Positions 1-11,259 of a stretch of DNA of 64,000 nucleotides are shown piece after piece (position 1 is the stretch's first letter; every line of letters begins with the position of its first letter). The position numbers and the translations under genes were made by a program. The DNA comes from Desulfotomaculum sp. (lineage in GTDB: Bacteria; Bacillota; Desulfotomaculia; Desulfotomaculales; Nap2-2B). Location: the NCBI GenBank assembly GCA_003485325.1, contig DMZI01000035.1:3487-67486 (forward strand), read 5' to 3'. The notes beneath the pieces are model-generated. The model made no database searches and was not told where the DNA came from. It saw nothing but the letters and a program-made list of their open reading frames with translations.

Positions 1-1
1 A

Positions 2-1108
2 GAAACTGATCAAGAAAATTCAAACTACGAAAATTACATCAGGCAAGAATACGGTTTGGTGGAATTTCTTTGTGATCAATTAAACCTTGTCATAAATAAT
101 ACAAGGCAGAGATTGATAGGCCGGTATTTAATAGGCAATTTGGACGAGAATGGGTATTTACAGGTTTCTGTTGATGAAGTTGCCGCTTCGTTAAAAGTAA
201 ATCGCGAGGAAGTCGAAGAAACGCTTAAAATAATTCAAAACTTCGACCCGGCCGGAATAGGCGCTCGTAATCTGCAGGAGTGCCTTTTAATACAGGTCAG
301 ACAGTTAAATATTAAAGATGAGTTATTGGAAAATGTTATTATGTACCATCTGCCCGAGTTAGCCAAAGGCAAGCTGTTATTAATAGCGCATCAGCTCGGC
401 GTTAACTTTGCAGATATCCAAGGTATTTTACGTTTTATTAAAACCCTGGATCCCAAACCTGGCTGTAATTACAGTTCCGGTAACAGTGTAAAATATGTTA
501 TTCCTGATGTCATTGTGGAAAGAGCGGGACAGGATTATACAATAATAATAAATGACGGAATAAATCTAAAAATTAATCCATATTACAAGTCAATATTGGA
601 GAAGGAAGCAGATTCAAAGGTTCGTCACTTTTTAAGGGTTAAGCTGAATGCTGCTGTTTGGTTGATCAAAAGCGTTGAACAGCGCAGAATTACTTTGTTT
701 AAAATAGCAAACTGCCTGGTTGCTTTACAGCAGGACTTTCTAAGATGCGGATATGAACACCTGAAACCTTTGAACTTAAAACAGGTTGCAAAAATTGTCG
801 GGCTGCATGAATCTACTATCAGCAGGGCAACTTCAAACAAATACGTTCAAACACCCCAGGGTATGTTTCCAATGAGGTCTTTTTTCTCCGCAGGAATAAG
901 CAGCGGCGGCAATAAAGAAACTTCCGCGGCAGCCATCAAGGAAAGCCTCCGTAAAATCGTAGCCCGGGAAAACCCAATAAAGCCTTTAAACGATCAGGAT
1001 GTTGCCGACAAATTTGCTGAACGCGGGATTAGAATTTCTCGCCGTACAATTGCCAAATATCGCAGTGAAATTGGAATACCTTCCGCCCGTCAAAGAATAA
1101 GATATTAG
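2..1108 (+). CDS. rpoN: RNA polymerase sigma-54 factor RpoN (5' end outside window)
   Basis: The reading frame is open from the first bases of the window, so the N-terminal activator-interacting region lies upstream and the TTG at 56 is internal. Visible are the core-binding part (YLIGNLDENGYL near the start, FDPAGIGARNLQECL), a helix-turn-helix (LHESTISRATSNKYVQTPQG) and the C-terminal RpoN box SRRTIAKYR that reads the -24 promoter element. RpoN directs core polymerase to -24/-12 promoters that need an AAA+ activator. The next gene downstream is an insertion-sequence transposase, followed by the glycolytic operon. No activator gene is visible in the window. Confidence 0.95.
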   Translation, partial: ETDQENSNYENYIRQEYGLVEFLCDQLNLVINNTRQRLIGRYLIGNLDENGYLQVSVDEVAASLKVNREEVEETLKIIQNFDPAGIGARNLQECLLIQVRQLNIKDELLENVIMYHLPELAKGKLLLIAHQLGVNFADIQGILRFIKTLDPKPGCNYSSGNSVKYVIPDVIVERAGQDYTIIINDGINLKINPYYKSILEKEADSKVRHFLRVKLNAAVWLIKSVEQRRITLFKIANCLVALQQDFLRCGYEHLKPLNLKQVAKIVGLHESTISRATSNKYVQTPQGMFPMRSFFSAGISSGGNKETSAAAIKESLRKIVARENPIKPLNDQDVADKFAERGIRISRRTIAKYRSEIGIPSARQRIRY

Positions 1109-1336
1109 TTGCAAGACAATTTTAAGGGGACGTTTTTTAATCGTTCTCTTTTTATTTAAAAATTAAAGGGAAATTATTAGTCGACAGCGAATAGAATTAT
1201 TACATCATAATTAACCAAAAAGTGTTATATAAGACATACTATTAAACTCAACTTTGACAGCAAAACGCCTTTTTGAAGCAAAAAGAGCTAAAAAACCCAA
1301 TAGAATCAAGGGGTGGTCGTAAATATTTCTAAAAAC
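1109..1336. other. Intergenic region between rpoN and the insertion sequence
   Basis: AT-rich and without a convincing ORF. In related Firmicutes the gap operon is often preceded by the SorC-type regulator cggR (established knowledge); no trace of it can be read here. Nothing else is recognisable. Confidence 0.4.
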
Positions 1337-3025
1337 GTAGTGCTACGTCTATAAAATATTAGTCTTTAAACGATGAGTTGACAATAGTATAATGAAAGTG
1401 CTATGTATACCAGAACAAAAACATTTACCAATAAAGACGGCACAACTAGAACTTACCTGTATATCGTGGAAACTGTCCGTAAGCAAGGAAAGATCAATCA
1501 AAACATAGTTGCCAATCTCGGCCGTATTGAAGATATGCAGTCAGGAGAACTCGACCGACTGATCGAGAGTCTGGCCAAGTTTTCCAAAAAGAAATGGATC
1601 CAGACACAAGCCGCAAAGATTATGGTGGAGTATGCCAAGGAATGGGGCACCGACCTGATCTTTAGAAACATCTGGGAAAAGCTCGGCCTTAAGGAAACCT
1701 TAGAAAAACTCCTGGCTAAAACTGAGATTAACACACCTATCGCCGAAGCGGTATACGCTATGGTGTTAAACCGTATTTCCGACCCGCTTTCCAAAAGGGC
1801 TGTAAACGAATGGATAGACGAGATTTACCGGCCTTCATTCAAAGAGCTGCAATTACATCATTTCTACCGGGCGCTGGACTTTCTCATTGAGAATAAAAAC
1901 ACTATTGAACTGGAACTTTTCGAACAAACTAAGAATCTTTTTAACATGCAGCTGGATATGGTGTTCTGGGATACAACATCAACTTACTTCGAAGGAAACG
2001 GTCCGGCAGGTTTGGCGGAATATGGACACTCCAAAGATCACCGACCTGACCGCGTACAGATCCTTGTCGGCTTATTGATGACCAAAGAGGGTATTCCGGT
2101 AGCGCACCAGGTATTCCCCGGCAATACCGCAGACATAGATACTTTTAAAGCAATGATTAAAGATACAAGGGAGCGTTTCTTAATTCGGCGCGTAATCTTT
2201 GTCGGTGACCGCGGGATGGTCAGCACTAAACTCTTAGAAGAACTGGACCGCCAGCATATTGAATATATTGCCGGTGTGCGAATGCGTAAGGCAAAAGCTG
2301 TCGAAGACATCTTAAAAGTTGGCGGCAGATACAAGACAGTCAGTGACAATCTCAAGGTAAAGGAAGTCTGGTCAAAAGACGCAAGCCGATACATCATCTG
2401 CTACAACCCTGTTGAAGCGGAACATGACCGTAAAGCCAGAGAGGAAACAGCCGGTAAACTGGAAACTAAACTTAAACAAAAAGGCCTTGAGCAACTGATC
2501 GGAAACAGCGGCTACCGTCACTACCTGGTTTTAGACAAACCAAAAGTTGAAATAAATTACCGGTTGATTAAAGAGGAAGCCAGGTTTGACGGCAAGTATG
2601 TTTTACGAACCAATACTGCGCTTGACAGTGCTGAGGTTGCCCTGGCTTATAAAGATCTCTGGCGTGTGGAAAGAGCCTTTCGCGATCTAAAGTCCACTCT
2701 TGATTTAAGACCAATTTATCATTGGAAAGACCGCCGGGTAAGGGGTCATGTTATGATCTGCTTTCTCGCCCTAGTTCTGGAGTCAGCATTGTACAGATCA
2801 TTAAAACTGACAGATAGCTATGTGGAATATATGTATTTGATCCGTGACTTAAAGCAACTCAAAGCTGTGGAACTGACTTTTCAGGAAGACCGCTTTATCT
2901 GCCGAACAGAATTACCAGGATCTTCTTATGAAGCTTTTAAGGCTCTTGGATTAAGGCCGCCAAATCATGTAATTGAACATTCTTAAGTTCATTGCCATAA
3001 TATTACATTTGTAGTGGTACGTCTT
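1337..3025 (+). mobile_element. IS1634-type insertion sequence (approximate limits)
   Basis: A single transposase gene is flanked by related motifs: GTAGTGCTACGTCT at 1337-1350 and GTAGTGGTACGTCT at 3012-3025. Each motif is partly palindromic, so the pair can also be read as an imperfect inverted repeat sharing ACGTA...CTAC. No target-site duplication could be recognised, so the true ends may lie a few tens of bases away. The element sits between rpoN and gap, in the same orientation as both. Confidence 0.55.
1403..2986 (+). CDS. IS1634 family (IS4 superfamily) DDE transposase
   Basis: 527 aa, full length and uninterrupted. The N-terminus (MYTRTKTFTNKDGTTRTYLY, then VANLGRIEDM) is typical of IS1634-type transposases. 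Candidate catalytic residues are Asp in FWDTTSTYFEG (about residue 190), Asp in VGDRGMVS (about 270) and Glu in LWRVERAFRDLKS (about 420), the last being the IS4-like Y-(2)-R-(3)-E-(6)-K signature. It catalyses cut-and-paste transposition. The ATG at 1403 has no good Shine-Dalgarno sequence, which suits low expression. There is no frameshift or internal stop, so the copy may be active. Confidence 0.92.
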   Translation: MYTRTKTFTNKDGTTRTYLYIVETVRKQGKINQNIVANLGRIEDMQSGELDRLIESLAKFSKKKWIQTQAAKIMVEYAKEWGTDLIFRNIWEKLGLKETLEKLLAKTEINTPIAEAVYAMVLNRISDPLSKRAVNEWIDEIYRPSFKELQLHHFYRALDFLIENKNTIELELFEQTKNLFNMQLDMVFWDTTSTYFEGNGPAGLAEYGHSKDHRPDRVQILVGLLMTKEGIPVAHQVFPGNTADIDTFKAMIKDTRERFLIRRVIFVGDRGMVSTKLLEELDRQHIEYIAGVRMRKAKAVEDILKVGGRYKTVSDNLKVKEVWSKDASRYIICYNPVEAEHDRKAREETAGKLETKLKQKGLEQLIGNSGYRHYLVLDKPKVEINYRLIKEEARFDGKYVLRTNTALDSAEVALAYKDLWRVERAFRDLKSTLDLRPIYHWKDRRVRGHVMICFLALVLESALYRSLKLTDSYVEYMYLIRDLKQLKAVELTFQEDRFICRTELPGSSYEAFKALGLRPPNHVIEHS

Positions 3026-3108
3026 TAATTTGTTCCCGCTAAGCCTTGGTATATGGGATAGTTAATCATGTTAAGTGTCAAAGATGAGTTAAAGGAGTGG
3101 CAGGAAAA

Positions 3109-4116
3109 ATGACAATCAAAGTTGGTATCAATGGATTCGGCCGGGTAGGCCGTTGTGTTTTCCGTCTAGCGTTGATGGACCCCGAAGTGGAGGTAGTTAT
3201 CGTGAATAGCAATGGGGATGCACCTACGTTGGCCCACCTTTTAATGTACGACTCAGTACACGGCAGACTGGCAAAAAGAGTTAATGTTTCCGACGGGGGA
3301 TTTATAATTGACGACAGAAAAGTAGCTGTGATTACGGAAAAAGATCCTGATAAATTACCATGGGGAGAGTATGGCGTTGATATAGTGGTTGAATCTACCG
3401 GCAAGTATAAAGATGGTAAGGAAGCCTGTATGCATATAAGACAGAAGGCGAAAAAGGTTATTATTACTGCTCCTGCGAAGAACGAAGATATTACCATCAT
3501 CATGGGAGTGAATGATGATAAATATAACCCGGACAGCCATCATGTTGTTTCCTGCGGCTCCTGTACAACAAACTGTCTCGCCCCAATTGCCAAGGTATTG
3601 CATAGAAAGTACGAAATTATAAGCGGTTTGATGACATCTATACATGCTTACACAAATGACCAGAAGCTTCAGGATTCCCGGCACAAGGATTTGCGCAGGT
3701 CAAGAGCTGCGGCAATGTCAATCATTCCTACTACCACAGGCGCAGCAAAGGCTATTAATTTTGTTCTGCCTGAACTGGAGGGCAGAATAAACGGTCTTTC
3801 TTTACGTGTTCCTACGCCTAATGTAAGTGTAGTGGATTTTGTTGCTCAGGTTAATAAGCCTACCAATAAGGATGATGTTAATTTTGAACTAAAAGATGCA
3901 TCAGAGGGTGAGTTGCAGGGAATCCTTGCTTTTAGTGATCTCCCGCTGGTATCTTGTGATTTTAATGGGGATCCTCATTCTTCAATTGTTGACGGGCTTT
4001 CAACAATGGTTGTTGGAGAAAAACATGTTAAAGTAGTAGCCTGGTACGACAATGAATGGGGTTATGCCAGCCGTGTTATTGACCTGGCCAAGTATATGGC
4101 CCAAAAAGGATTATAA
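3109..4116 (+). CDS. gap: Glyceraldehyde-3-phosphate dehydrogenase
   Basis: 335 aa. Oxidises glyceraldehyde-3-phosphate to 1,3-bisphosphoglycerate with NAD+ and phosphate. The NAD-binding motif GINGFGRVGR is at residues 7-16. The catalytic Cys lies in SCGSCTTNCLAP (about residue 153), followed by the conserved AWYDNEWGY near the C-terminus. A GTG at 3097 is in frame but overlaps the ribosome-binding site AAAGGAG (3091-3097), so ATG 3109 is preferred; it gives the usual MTIKVGINGFG start. First gene of gap-pgk-tpiA-gpmI-eno. The insertion sequence ends about 80 bp upstream, so the native promoter may have been displaced or replaced. Confidence 0.97.
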   Translation: MTIKVGINGFGRVGRCVFRLALMDPEVEVVIVNSNGDAPTLAHLLMYDSVHGRLAKRVNVSDGGFIIDDRKVAVITEKDPDKLPWGEYGVDIVVESTGKYKDGKEACMHIRQKAKKVIITAPAKNEDITIIMGVNDDKYNPDSHHVVSCGSCTTNCLAPIAKVLHRKYEIISGLMTSIHAYTNDQKLQDSRHKDLRRSRAAAMSIIPTTTGAAKAINFVLPELEGRINGLSLRVPTPNVSVVDFVAQVNKPTNKDDVNFELKDASEGELQGILAFSDLPLVSCDFNGDPHSSIVDGLSTMVVGEKHVKVVAWYDNEWGYASRVIDLAKYMAQKGL

Positions 4117-4150
4117 ACGTTTAAAAACTATAAAGAGCTAGGGGATAGAA

Positions 4151-5335
4151 ATGAATAAAAAATCTGTTTCAGAGATAGATGTAACCGGTAAGAGAGTGCT
4201 AGTACGGGTGGATTTTAATGTACCTTTAAATGATGACGGGGAAGTATCAGACGATACGCGCATTATTGCATCTCTGCCGACGCTTATTTATTTAATCGAG
4301 AAACAGGCTAAAGTGATTATCGTTTCGCACCTGGGGCGTCCCAAGGGCAAGTTTGACGAAAGATACCGTCTTGATCCTGCAGCAAGACGGCTTGCAGAAC
4401 TGTTAAAAAAGCCTGTGCAAAAAGTAAACGATTGCATCGGCGATGAACCTAAAGCTGCTATCTCCAGTATGCAGCCCGGTGATGTGCTCCTTTTGGAGAA
4501 TGTACGCTTTTACCCCGGAGAAGAAAAAAATGAAGAAAAATTTGCCCGTGGCCTAGCCGAATTGGCGGATATTTATGTAAACGATGCTTTCGGGACAGCC
4601 CACCGCGCACATGCTTCGACTGAAGGGGTAGCACATTTATTGCCGGCTGTAGCTGGTTTTTTAATGCAAAAAGAAATTAATATGCTGGGCAAAACAATAA
4701 TGCAGCCGGAACATCCTTTCTTTATTATTCTGGGTGGGGCAAAAATATCGGATAAAATAGGGATTATCGACAATCTTTTGGGAAAAGTGGATAACCTTAT
4801 TATCGGGGGCGGAATGGCCAATACATTCTTACGGGCAGCCGGGTACGGGCTGGGCAAGTCCTTGATCGAAGCCGATAAGGTTGAGTTTGCCGGAGAACTT
4901 GCCGCGAAAATAAAAGATCAGGGTCTTAAGCTTATGCTGCCGGTGGATTTGGTCGTTACGCCTGCTGCTGAACCTGGTTCGGAAAGGAAAGTTGTATCTA
5001 TAAACGAGGTTCCGGAAGATTGGATGGCGTTAGATATAGGGCCGGAAACTATAGGAGTATATACTAAAGCGGTAAGTGTGGCAAAAACAGTGATTTGGAA
5101 CGGCCCAATGGGTGTTTTTGAAATGCCCCCCTTCGCCCAGGGCACTTTTTCATTAGCCCGGGCTTTAGTGGAAAGCGGCGCTATAACTGTCGTCGGCGGG
5201 GGAGATACAGCGTCAGCGGTAGAAAAAGCGGGTATAGCGGATAGAATTACACATATTTCAACTGGTGGGGGAGCTTCACTGGAGTTTATGGAGGGGAAGG
5301 TACTTCCCGGTGTAGCCGCTTTATTGGACGATTAG
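4151..5335 (+). CDS. pgk: Phosphoglycerate kinase
   Basis: 394 aa, normal length for a bacterial monomeric PGK. Transfers phosphate from 1,3-bisphosphoglycerate to ADP. Seen: the N-terminal substrate-binding segment [12 protein letters not shown] (residues 19-30), [25 protein letters not shown], and the C-terminal nucleotide loop [15 protein letters not shown] and [19 protein letters not shown] lies 6 nt before the ATG. Starts 34 nt after gap, in the same transcription unit. Confidence 0.98.
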   Translation: MNKKSVSEIDVTGKRVLVRVDFNVPLNDDGEVSDDTRIIASLPTLIYLIEKQAKVIIVSHLGRPKGKFDERYRLDPAARRLAELLKKPVQKVNDCIGDEPKAAISSMQPGDVLLLENVRFYPGEEKNEEKFARGLAELADIYVNDAFGTAHRAHASTEGVAHLLPAVAGFLMQKEINMLGKTIMQPEHPFFIILGGAKISDKIGIIDNLLGKVDNLIIGGGMANTFLRAAGYGLGKSLIEADKVEFAGELAAKIKDQGLKLMLPVDLVVTPAAEPGSERKVVSINEVPEDWMALDIGPETIGVYTKAVSVAKTVIWNGPMGVFEMPPFAQGTFSLARALVESGAITVVGGGDTASAVEKAGIADRITHISTGGGASLEFMEGKVLPGVAALLDD

Positions 5336-5349
5336 AAAGGAAGAAAAAC

Positions 5350-6105
5350 ATGCGAACACCTTTAATAGTGGGAAACTGGAAAATGTATAAAACGCCTGCA
5401 GAGGCAGCTAATTTTGTCAGGGAATTACGGGAGAAGCTTGGGGAGGTTAAGAAAGCGGAAGTTGTAGTCTGCCCGCCTTTTGTAGCTCTTTACAGTGTTG
5501 CTCGTGAACTGGGCGGAAGCATAATCGGGCTGGGAGCCCAGAATATGTACTGCGAGGATGAAGGCGCCTATACAGGAGAGGTTGCGCCTCCGATGTTGAA
5601 AGAGATTGGCTGCAGTTATGTAATACTGGGGCATTCTGAAAGGCGCCAGTATTTTGGGGAAAGTAATCAGCTTATTAATAGAAAAGTCCGGGCATCTCTT
5701 AAAGCGGAGCTTACACCAATTGTCTGCGTTGGAGAGATCCTGGAAGAAAGAAAAAACGGAATAACCGATCAAATTATTGAGAAACAACTTGGCGGTTCTT
5801 TAGCTGGTTTCAGCCCGCTTGAATTATCCAGGATCATTGTTGCCTACGAACCGGTTTGGGCTATAGGTACGGGGCTTACCGCCGAAGCAAAGGATGCGCA
5901 ACAGGTAAATGGTCTGATCCGCAGTTTCCTGGTTCAGAATGCAGGCCCTGAAATAGCACAAAAAATACGGGTTTTATATGGCGGAAGTGTAAAACCTGAT
6001 AATATTGCGGGACTTATGGCTCAGCCTGATGTTGACGGCGCCCTAGTTGGAGGAGCCAGCCTGAAGGTTAATGCCTTTTCAGAAATAGTTTGGAATTGTT
6101 ATTGA
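5350..6105 (+). CDS. tpiA: Triosephosphate isomerase
   Basis: 251 aa. Interconverts dihydroxyacetone phosphate and glyceraldehyde-3-phosphate. Catalytic residues visible: Asn/Lys in GNWKMYK (residues 8-14), His in ILGHSERR (about 95) and Glu in [12 protein letters not shown] (about 167), with the phosphate-gripping YGGSVKPDN near residue 213. RBS GAAAGGAAG lies 6-8 nt before the ATG, 14 nt after pgk. The stop is followed after 1 nt by the gpmI start, which indicates translational coupling. Confidence 0.98.
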   Translation: MRTPLIVGNWKMYKTPAEAANFVRELREKLGEVKKAEVVVCPPFVALYSVARELGGSIIGLGAQNMYCEDEGAYTGEVAPPMLKEIGCSYVILGHSERRQYFGESNQLINRKVRASLKAELTPIVCVGEILEERKNGITDQIIEKQLGGSLAGFSPLELSRIIVAYEPVWAIGTGLTAEAKDAQQVNGLIRSFLVQNAGPEIAQKIRVLYGGSVKPDNIAGLMAQPDVDGALVGGASLKVNAFSEIVWNCY

Positions 6106-6106
6106 A

Positions 6107-7666
6107 ATGCAGCTTAAAAATACACCTCTGGTCCTGGTTATCCTTGATGGCTGGGGCCTGAACAAAAAAACTAGGGGCAATGCCATCGCGTCTGCAAGAA
6201 CTCCGAATCTTGACCGGGTTTTAAAGGAATTTCCTTTTACCGCATTAAGTACGTACGGTGAAGATGTGGGGCTTCCCGAAGGGCAGATGGGCAATTCCGA
6301 AGTCGGGCACCTCAATATAGGCGCGGGGCGGGTTGTTTATCAGGACTTTACGCGCATAAACAAGGCAATCCGGGAGGGAACTTTTTATGCAAATAATAAG
6401 CTGTTGGCTGCAATTGATCATGTAAAAAAGAACAATTCAACTCTTCACTTGATGGGCCTGTTGTCTGACGGAGGTGTACACAGTCACATTAAACACCTTT
6501 TTGCGCTTCTTGATCTGGCTAAAAACAATTCCCTCCAGAAAGTCAAAGTCCACTGTTTTCTGGACGGCCGGGATGTGCCGCCTGATAATGCCCTGGTATA
6601 TATAGAGCAGCTGGAAGAGAAAATTTCTGCTTTAAATATTGGAAGAATAGCAACTGTGATGGGACGCTATTACGCAATGGACAGGGACCGCAGATGGGAT
6701 AGAACAAGAAAAGCTTATGACGCAATGGTTTTGGGTCAAGGCTTAAGTTCAGCGTCTGCGTCCCAAGCTGTTGAAGATGCTTACCGACGGGATGAAACAG
6801 ATGAATTTGTTCAACCGACGGTTATTCTTAATCCAAAGGATCAAGTTTTAAACAGGATAAGAAACGGTGACTCAGTAATCTTTTACAACTTCAGACCGGA
6901 TAGAGCCAGGCAAATTACTCATGCTTTTATTGATCGAGAATTTGCCGGTTTTAACCGTACGGTTAAACTCAATGACCTGCTTTTTACATGTATGACGCTT
7001 TATGATGATACCGTTGATGCGCCGGTAGCCTTTGAGCCTCACTTTTTGGTTAATACACTGGGGGAAGTACTCAGCAAGCAGGGTATAAAGCAGTTAAGAC
7101 TGGCTGAAACTGAAAAATATGCTCATGTAACCTTCTTTTTTAACGGCGGTATGGAAACATCCTATTCCGGTGAAGATCGTTTGCTTATATCTTCCCCTAA
7201 AGTGGCAACCTATGATTTAAAGCCGGAAATGAGCGCATTGGAAGTAACAGGCGCCTTTCTGGAAAAATTGGCAACAGGCGGGTATCAGGTAATTATCATG
7301 AACTATGCCAATGCGGATATGGTTGGACATACGGGGAATCTTGAAGTTACCGTCAAGGCTATTGAGACTGTTGATTTCTGCCTTGGGCGGGTGATTGCCG
7401 CAGTACTTGAAAAAGGAGGAACAGCGTTAGTTACAGCAGACCATGGCAATGCTGAGGAGATGCAGGATGAAGAAGAGAAACCCCATACAGCTCATACCAC
7501 TAACCCTGTTCCGTTTATTTTGGTTAATGAAGGCCTAAAAAATGTTGTTCTGCGCCGGGGGCGGCTTGAAGATATAGCTCCAACAGTTTTATATCTATTG
7601 GGGATACCCAAACCCCCCCAGATGACAGGAAACTGCCTTATCACAGGTATGCCGGAAATACTGTAG
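6107..7666 (+). CDS. gpmI: 2,3-bisphosphoglycerate-independent phosphoglycerate mutase
   Basis: 519 aa, usual length for the alkaline-phosphatase-superfamily iPGM. Interconverts 3- and 2-phosphoglycerate through a phosphoserine and two Mn2+ ions. The metal ligand/nucleophile region is clear: ILDGWG at the N-terminus, catalytic Ser in [10 protein letters not shown] (about residue 64), then [20 protein letters not shown] and the C-terminal metal site [11 protein letters not shown] with [11 protein letters not shown]. Starts 1 nt after tpiA. It has no recognisable strong RBS of its own, so it probably depends on coupling. Confidence 0.98.
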   Translation: MQLKNTPLVLVILDGWGLNKKTRGNAIASARTPNLDRVLKEFPFTALSTYGEDVGLPEGQMGNSEVGHLNIGAGRVVYQDFTRINKAIREGTFYANNKLLAAIDHVKKNNSTLHLMGLLSDGGVHSHIKHLFALLDLAKNNSLQKVKVHCFLDGRDVPPDNALVYIEQLEEKISALNIGRIATVMGRYYAMDRDRRWDRTRKAYDAMVLGQGLSSASASQAVEDAYRRDETDEFVQPTVILNPKDQVLNRIRNGDSVIFYNFRPDRARQITHAFIDREFAGFNRTVKLNDLLFTCMTLYDDTVDAPVAFEPHFLVNTLGEVLSKQGIKQLRLAETEKYAHVTFFFNGGMETSYSGEDRLLISSPKVATYDLKPEMSALEVTGAFLEKLATGGYQVIIMNYANADMVGHTGNLEVTVKAIETVDFCLGRVIAAVLEKGGTALVTADHGNAEEMQDEEEKPHTAHTTNPVPFILVNEGLKNVVLRRGRLEDIAPTVLYLLGIPKPPQMTGNCLITGMPEIL

Positions 7667-7700
7667 TAAAAATTATTATCAAAAGTGGGGGGAAGTTTAA

Positions 7701-8981
<1,281 letters not shown>

Positions 8982-9011
8982 GACAACCTATAAAAAAGTA
9001 TTATTTTAAAA

Positions 9012-9060
9012 TCCAGGTGTGACAGGCAAGTTGTTCCGGAAGCGCCTGGATAATTTTTTT
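9012..9060 (+). terminator. Probable Rho-independent terminator after eno
   Basis: TCCAGGTGT (9012-9020) pairs with GCGCCTGGA (9042-9050) with two G-U pairs. It is followed by TAA and a run of seven T. It ends the gap-eno operon before the LysE-family gene. Confidence 0.55.
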
Positions 9061-9128
9061 AATCAATATTTTATGGCTGAAGGATTTTAAGCATACAAGA
9101 AGAAAATTCTACACAGAAGGTTTTATAG

Positions 9129-9818
9129 ATGAAACTGCTGACTATTTTTTTGACAACTTTTCTGGTTAGTTTTTCCGGGGCTGTGTCACCCGGCCCTCTT
9201 TTATCGGTTACAATAAGCGAGTCGATAAAAAGGGGCTTCAGGGCCGGACCGTTAATAGTATTAGGACATGCCATACTGGAAGGGGCGCTTGTAATTGCGT
9301 TAATCATGGGTCTGGCTTCCTTCCTTGGCAGTAACGCCGTACAAAAGGTAATTGCTTTTGCAGGGAGCCTGATTCTATTGTGCCTGGGATGGTTAATGCT
9401 TAAGAATTCACGTTTTGTAGAGGAGCAATTAACAAACTCCATTAAGGGAAGCTCCGCTAAAAAGCAAGACGAAAAGCAGGGGAAAGGGCGGGTTTTTCCG
9501 CCTCTTTTTTTAAAAGAAACCTACCTGTTCTGGGAGGGCATATTTACCAGCGTTTCAAATCCATATTGGACTCTTTGGTGGGCAACAATAGGATTAGGCT
9601 ACATAACAATATCTCTACGGCAGGGTATGTACGGCCTGGCCTGTTTTTTCAGCGGGCACATTCTTGCCGACCTGGCCTGGTACAGTTTTATAGCGGCTAT
9701 GATCAGCAGGGGAAGGAAGTTTTTTCGCCCGGTTATTTACCGCAGGGTAAATGAAGCTTGCGGATTATTTCTAATCGGTCTGGGCCTGTATTTTATTTAT
9801 TGGGGTTTGTATACTTAG
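9129..9818 (+). CDS. LysE family amino-acid exporter
   Basis: 229 aa polytopic membrane protein. The N-terminal signature LVSFSGAVSPGPLLSVTISES and the repeated Gly-rich helices are those of the LysE/RhtB translocator superfamily, which exports basic or neutral amino acids by proton exchange. About six hydrophobic helices can be counted. A charged loop (KGSSAKKQDEKQGKGR) splits the third and fourth. RBS GAAGG precedes the ATG. It lies between the eno terminator and the Memo/AMMECR1 gene, 30 bp upstream of the latter. The substrate cannot be told from sequence. The nearby arginine decarboxylase makes a basic amino acid or amine possible, but this is only inference. Confidence 0.88.
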   Translation: MKLLTIFLTTFLVSFSGAVSPGPLLSVTISESIKRGFRAGPLIVLGHAILEGALVIALIMGLASFLGSNAVQKVIAFAGSLILLCLGWLMLKNSRFVEEQLTNSIKGSSAKKQDEKQGKGRVFPPLFLKETYLFWEGIFTSVSNPYWTLWWATIGLGYITISLRQGMYGLACFFSGHILADLAWYSFIAAMISRGRKFFRPVIYRRVNEACGLFLIGLGLYFIYWGLYT

Positions 9819-9850
9819 TTTGGGAATTATTTGGTTAAGGGGGATTTTAG

Positions 9851-11242
9851 ATGACTGTTGTTTTTGGCGGTATTTGTCCCCATCCACCTATAATGGTGCC
9901 CGAGGTAGGAAGGGAAGGCGCTGCTGAAGTAAAGTCTTCCCAGACAGCCATGCTTAAGTTGGGCAAAAGAATTATAGAAAGCGGCGCTGAGGTCTTAGTA
10001 ATAATCTCTCCCCATGCGCCTTTATTTCGTGATTTTATTGCTTTAAATGTTTCCCCTCGCTTAAAAGGCAACCTCGGACAGTTTGGCGCGGCAGGCGTAA
10101 GTTTTGATTTGGATAATGATTTGACAATGGTTAAGGAGATCGTTTACCAGTCTGCGCTCTTGGAAATACCTGCATTTGAGATGGATGAAGAATTTGCTCG
10201 AAAATATCATGTAAACCTTACCCTAGATCACGGGATGACCGTTCCGCTTTATTTTATTCTTAAAGCCGGGGTGCGTCTTCCCTTAGTTGCTGTGTCGATG
10301 GGGTTACTGCCCGAGGAACAGCTTTATGCATTTGGCGCCGCCATCAGCAGATCGGCTTCCAGGTTGGGAAGAAAGGTGGCTGTGCTGGCAAGCGGGGATC
10401 TCTCACACCGTTTGACTAAAAATGCTCCGGCTGGTTTTGATCCAAGAGGAAAGGAATTCGACCTTAAAATGGTCGAACTGGTCGCCAAAGCACAGTTTGA
10501 GGAAATTCTCCATATTGATAAGGATTTAGCGGAGAAAGCAGGGGAATGCGGTCTCAGATCAATTCAAATGATGTCGGGAGCTTTTGATGGTTTGTCAGTA
10601 AGAGGGGAAGTTTTATCATATGAGGGTCCTTTTGGAGTCGGGTATATGGTTGCTTTTTTAACACCTGGGGAACCAAAACCAGAATCCGGAATTTTAGACA
10701 AGTTTCTTGTACAAAATAAAGAGCCCGGGGAAGAAAGCTATTTAGTCAGGATAGCCCGTCAAACCCTGGAAAACTATTATGCAACGGGAAAGCTGCAAAT
10801 TCCGGAAGACAAGGATATCCCGCCGCAGTTTGCAGGTAAAGCTGGAGTATTTGTTTCCTTAAAAAAACATGGCAATTTAAGAGGCTGTATAGGGACTATA
10901 ACAGGGCAATATAAAAATGTTGTTGCAGAGGTTGTTCATAACGCAATCAGCGCGGCAACACGTGATCCGCGTTTTTACCCTGTCGTCAGGGAAGAACTGG
11001 CTGATTTAAGTTATTCCGTAGATGTGCTCGGGCCACCGGAGGCTGTGAACAGTCTTGAGGAATTGGACCCTAAAAATTACGGTGTGATAGTGCGTTCCGG
11101 AAGGCGTTCCGGATTGCTCCTGCCAGATTTGGAAGGTGTAGACACGGTCGAAGAGCAAATTTCTATTGCCAGACAAAAAGCCGGTATAGGTCCGGACGAA
11201 CCTGTACAACTGGAAAGATTTAAAGTTGAAAGGTATAAATAA
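9851..11242 (+). CDS. Memo-like (class III extradiol dioxygenase fold) and AMMECR1 fusion protein
   Basis: 463 aa in two parts. Residues 1-275 form a LigB/Memo-like domain (FGGICPHPPIMVPEVG, IISPHAPLFRD, LTLDHGMTVPLYF, LASGDLSHRL), whose His/Asp residues match the metal site of class III extradiol dioxygenases. Residues 290-463 are an AMMECR1 domain (VFVSLKKHGNLRGCIGTITG, ISAATRDPRFYPV). The next gene is the matching radical-SAM enzyme, so this is the 'AmmeMemoRadiSam' set. Its biochemical role is not established as far as I know. The arrangement implies that the radical-SAM enzyme and this protein share a substrate. RBS AAGGGGG precedes the ATG. Confidence 0.93.
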   Translation: MTVVFGGICPHPPIMVPEVGREGAAEVKSSQTAMLKLGKRIIESGAEVLVIISPHAPLFRDFIALNVSPRLKGNLGQFGAAGVSFDLDNDLTMVKEIVYQSALLEIPAFEMDEEFARKYHVNLTLDHGMTVPLYFILKAGVRLPLVAVSMGLLPEEQLYAFGAAISRSASRLGRKVAVLASGDLSHRLTKNAPAGFDPRGKEFDLKMVELVAKAQFEEILHIDKDLAEKAGECGLRSIQMMSGAFDGLSVRGEVLSYEGPFGVGYMVAFLTPGEPKPESGILDKFLVQNKEPGEESYLVRIARQTLENYYATGKLQIPEDKDIPPQFAGKAGVFVSLKKHGNLRGCIGTITGQYKNVVAEVVHNAISAATRDPRFYPVVREELADLSYSVDVLGPPEAVNSLEELDPKNYGVIVRSGRRSGLLLPDLEGVDTVEEQISIARQKAGIGPDEPVQLERFKVERYK

Positions 11243-11259
11243 CAGCCGGGGGTGAAAGC

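Noticed and set aside
1378..1393. TTGACA followed by TATAAT before the transposase gene
   Set aside because: Only 4 bp separate the hexamers, far from the 16-18 bp needed for a promoter.
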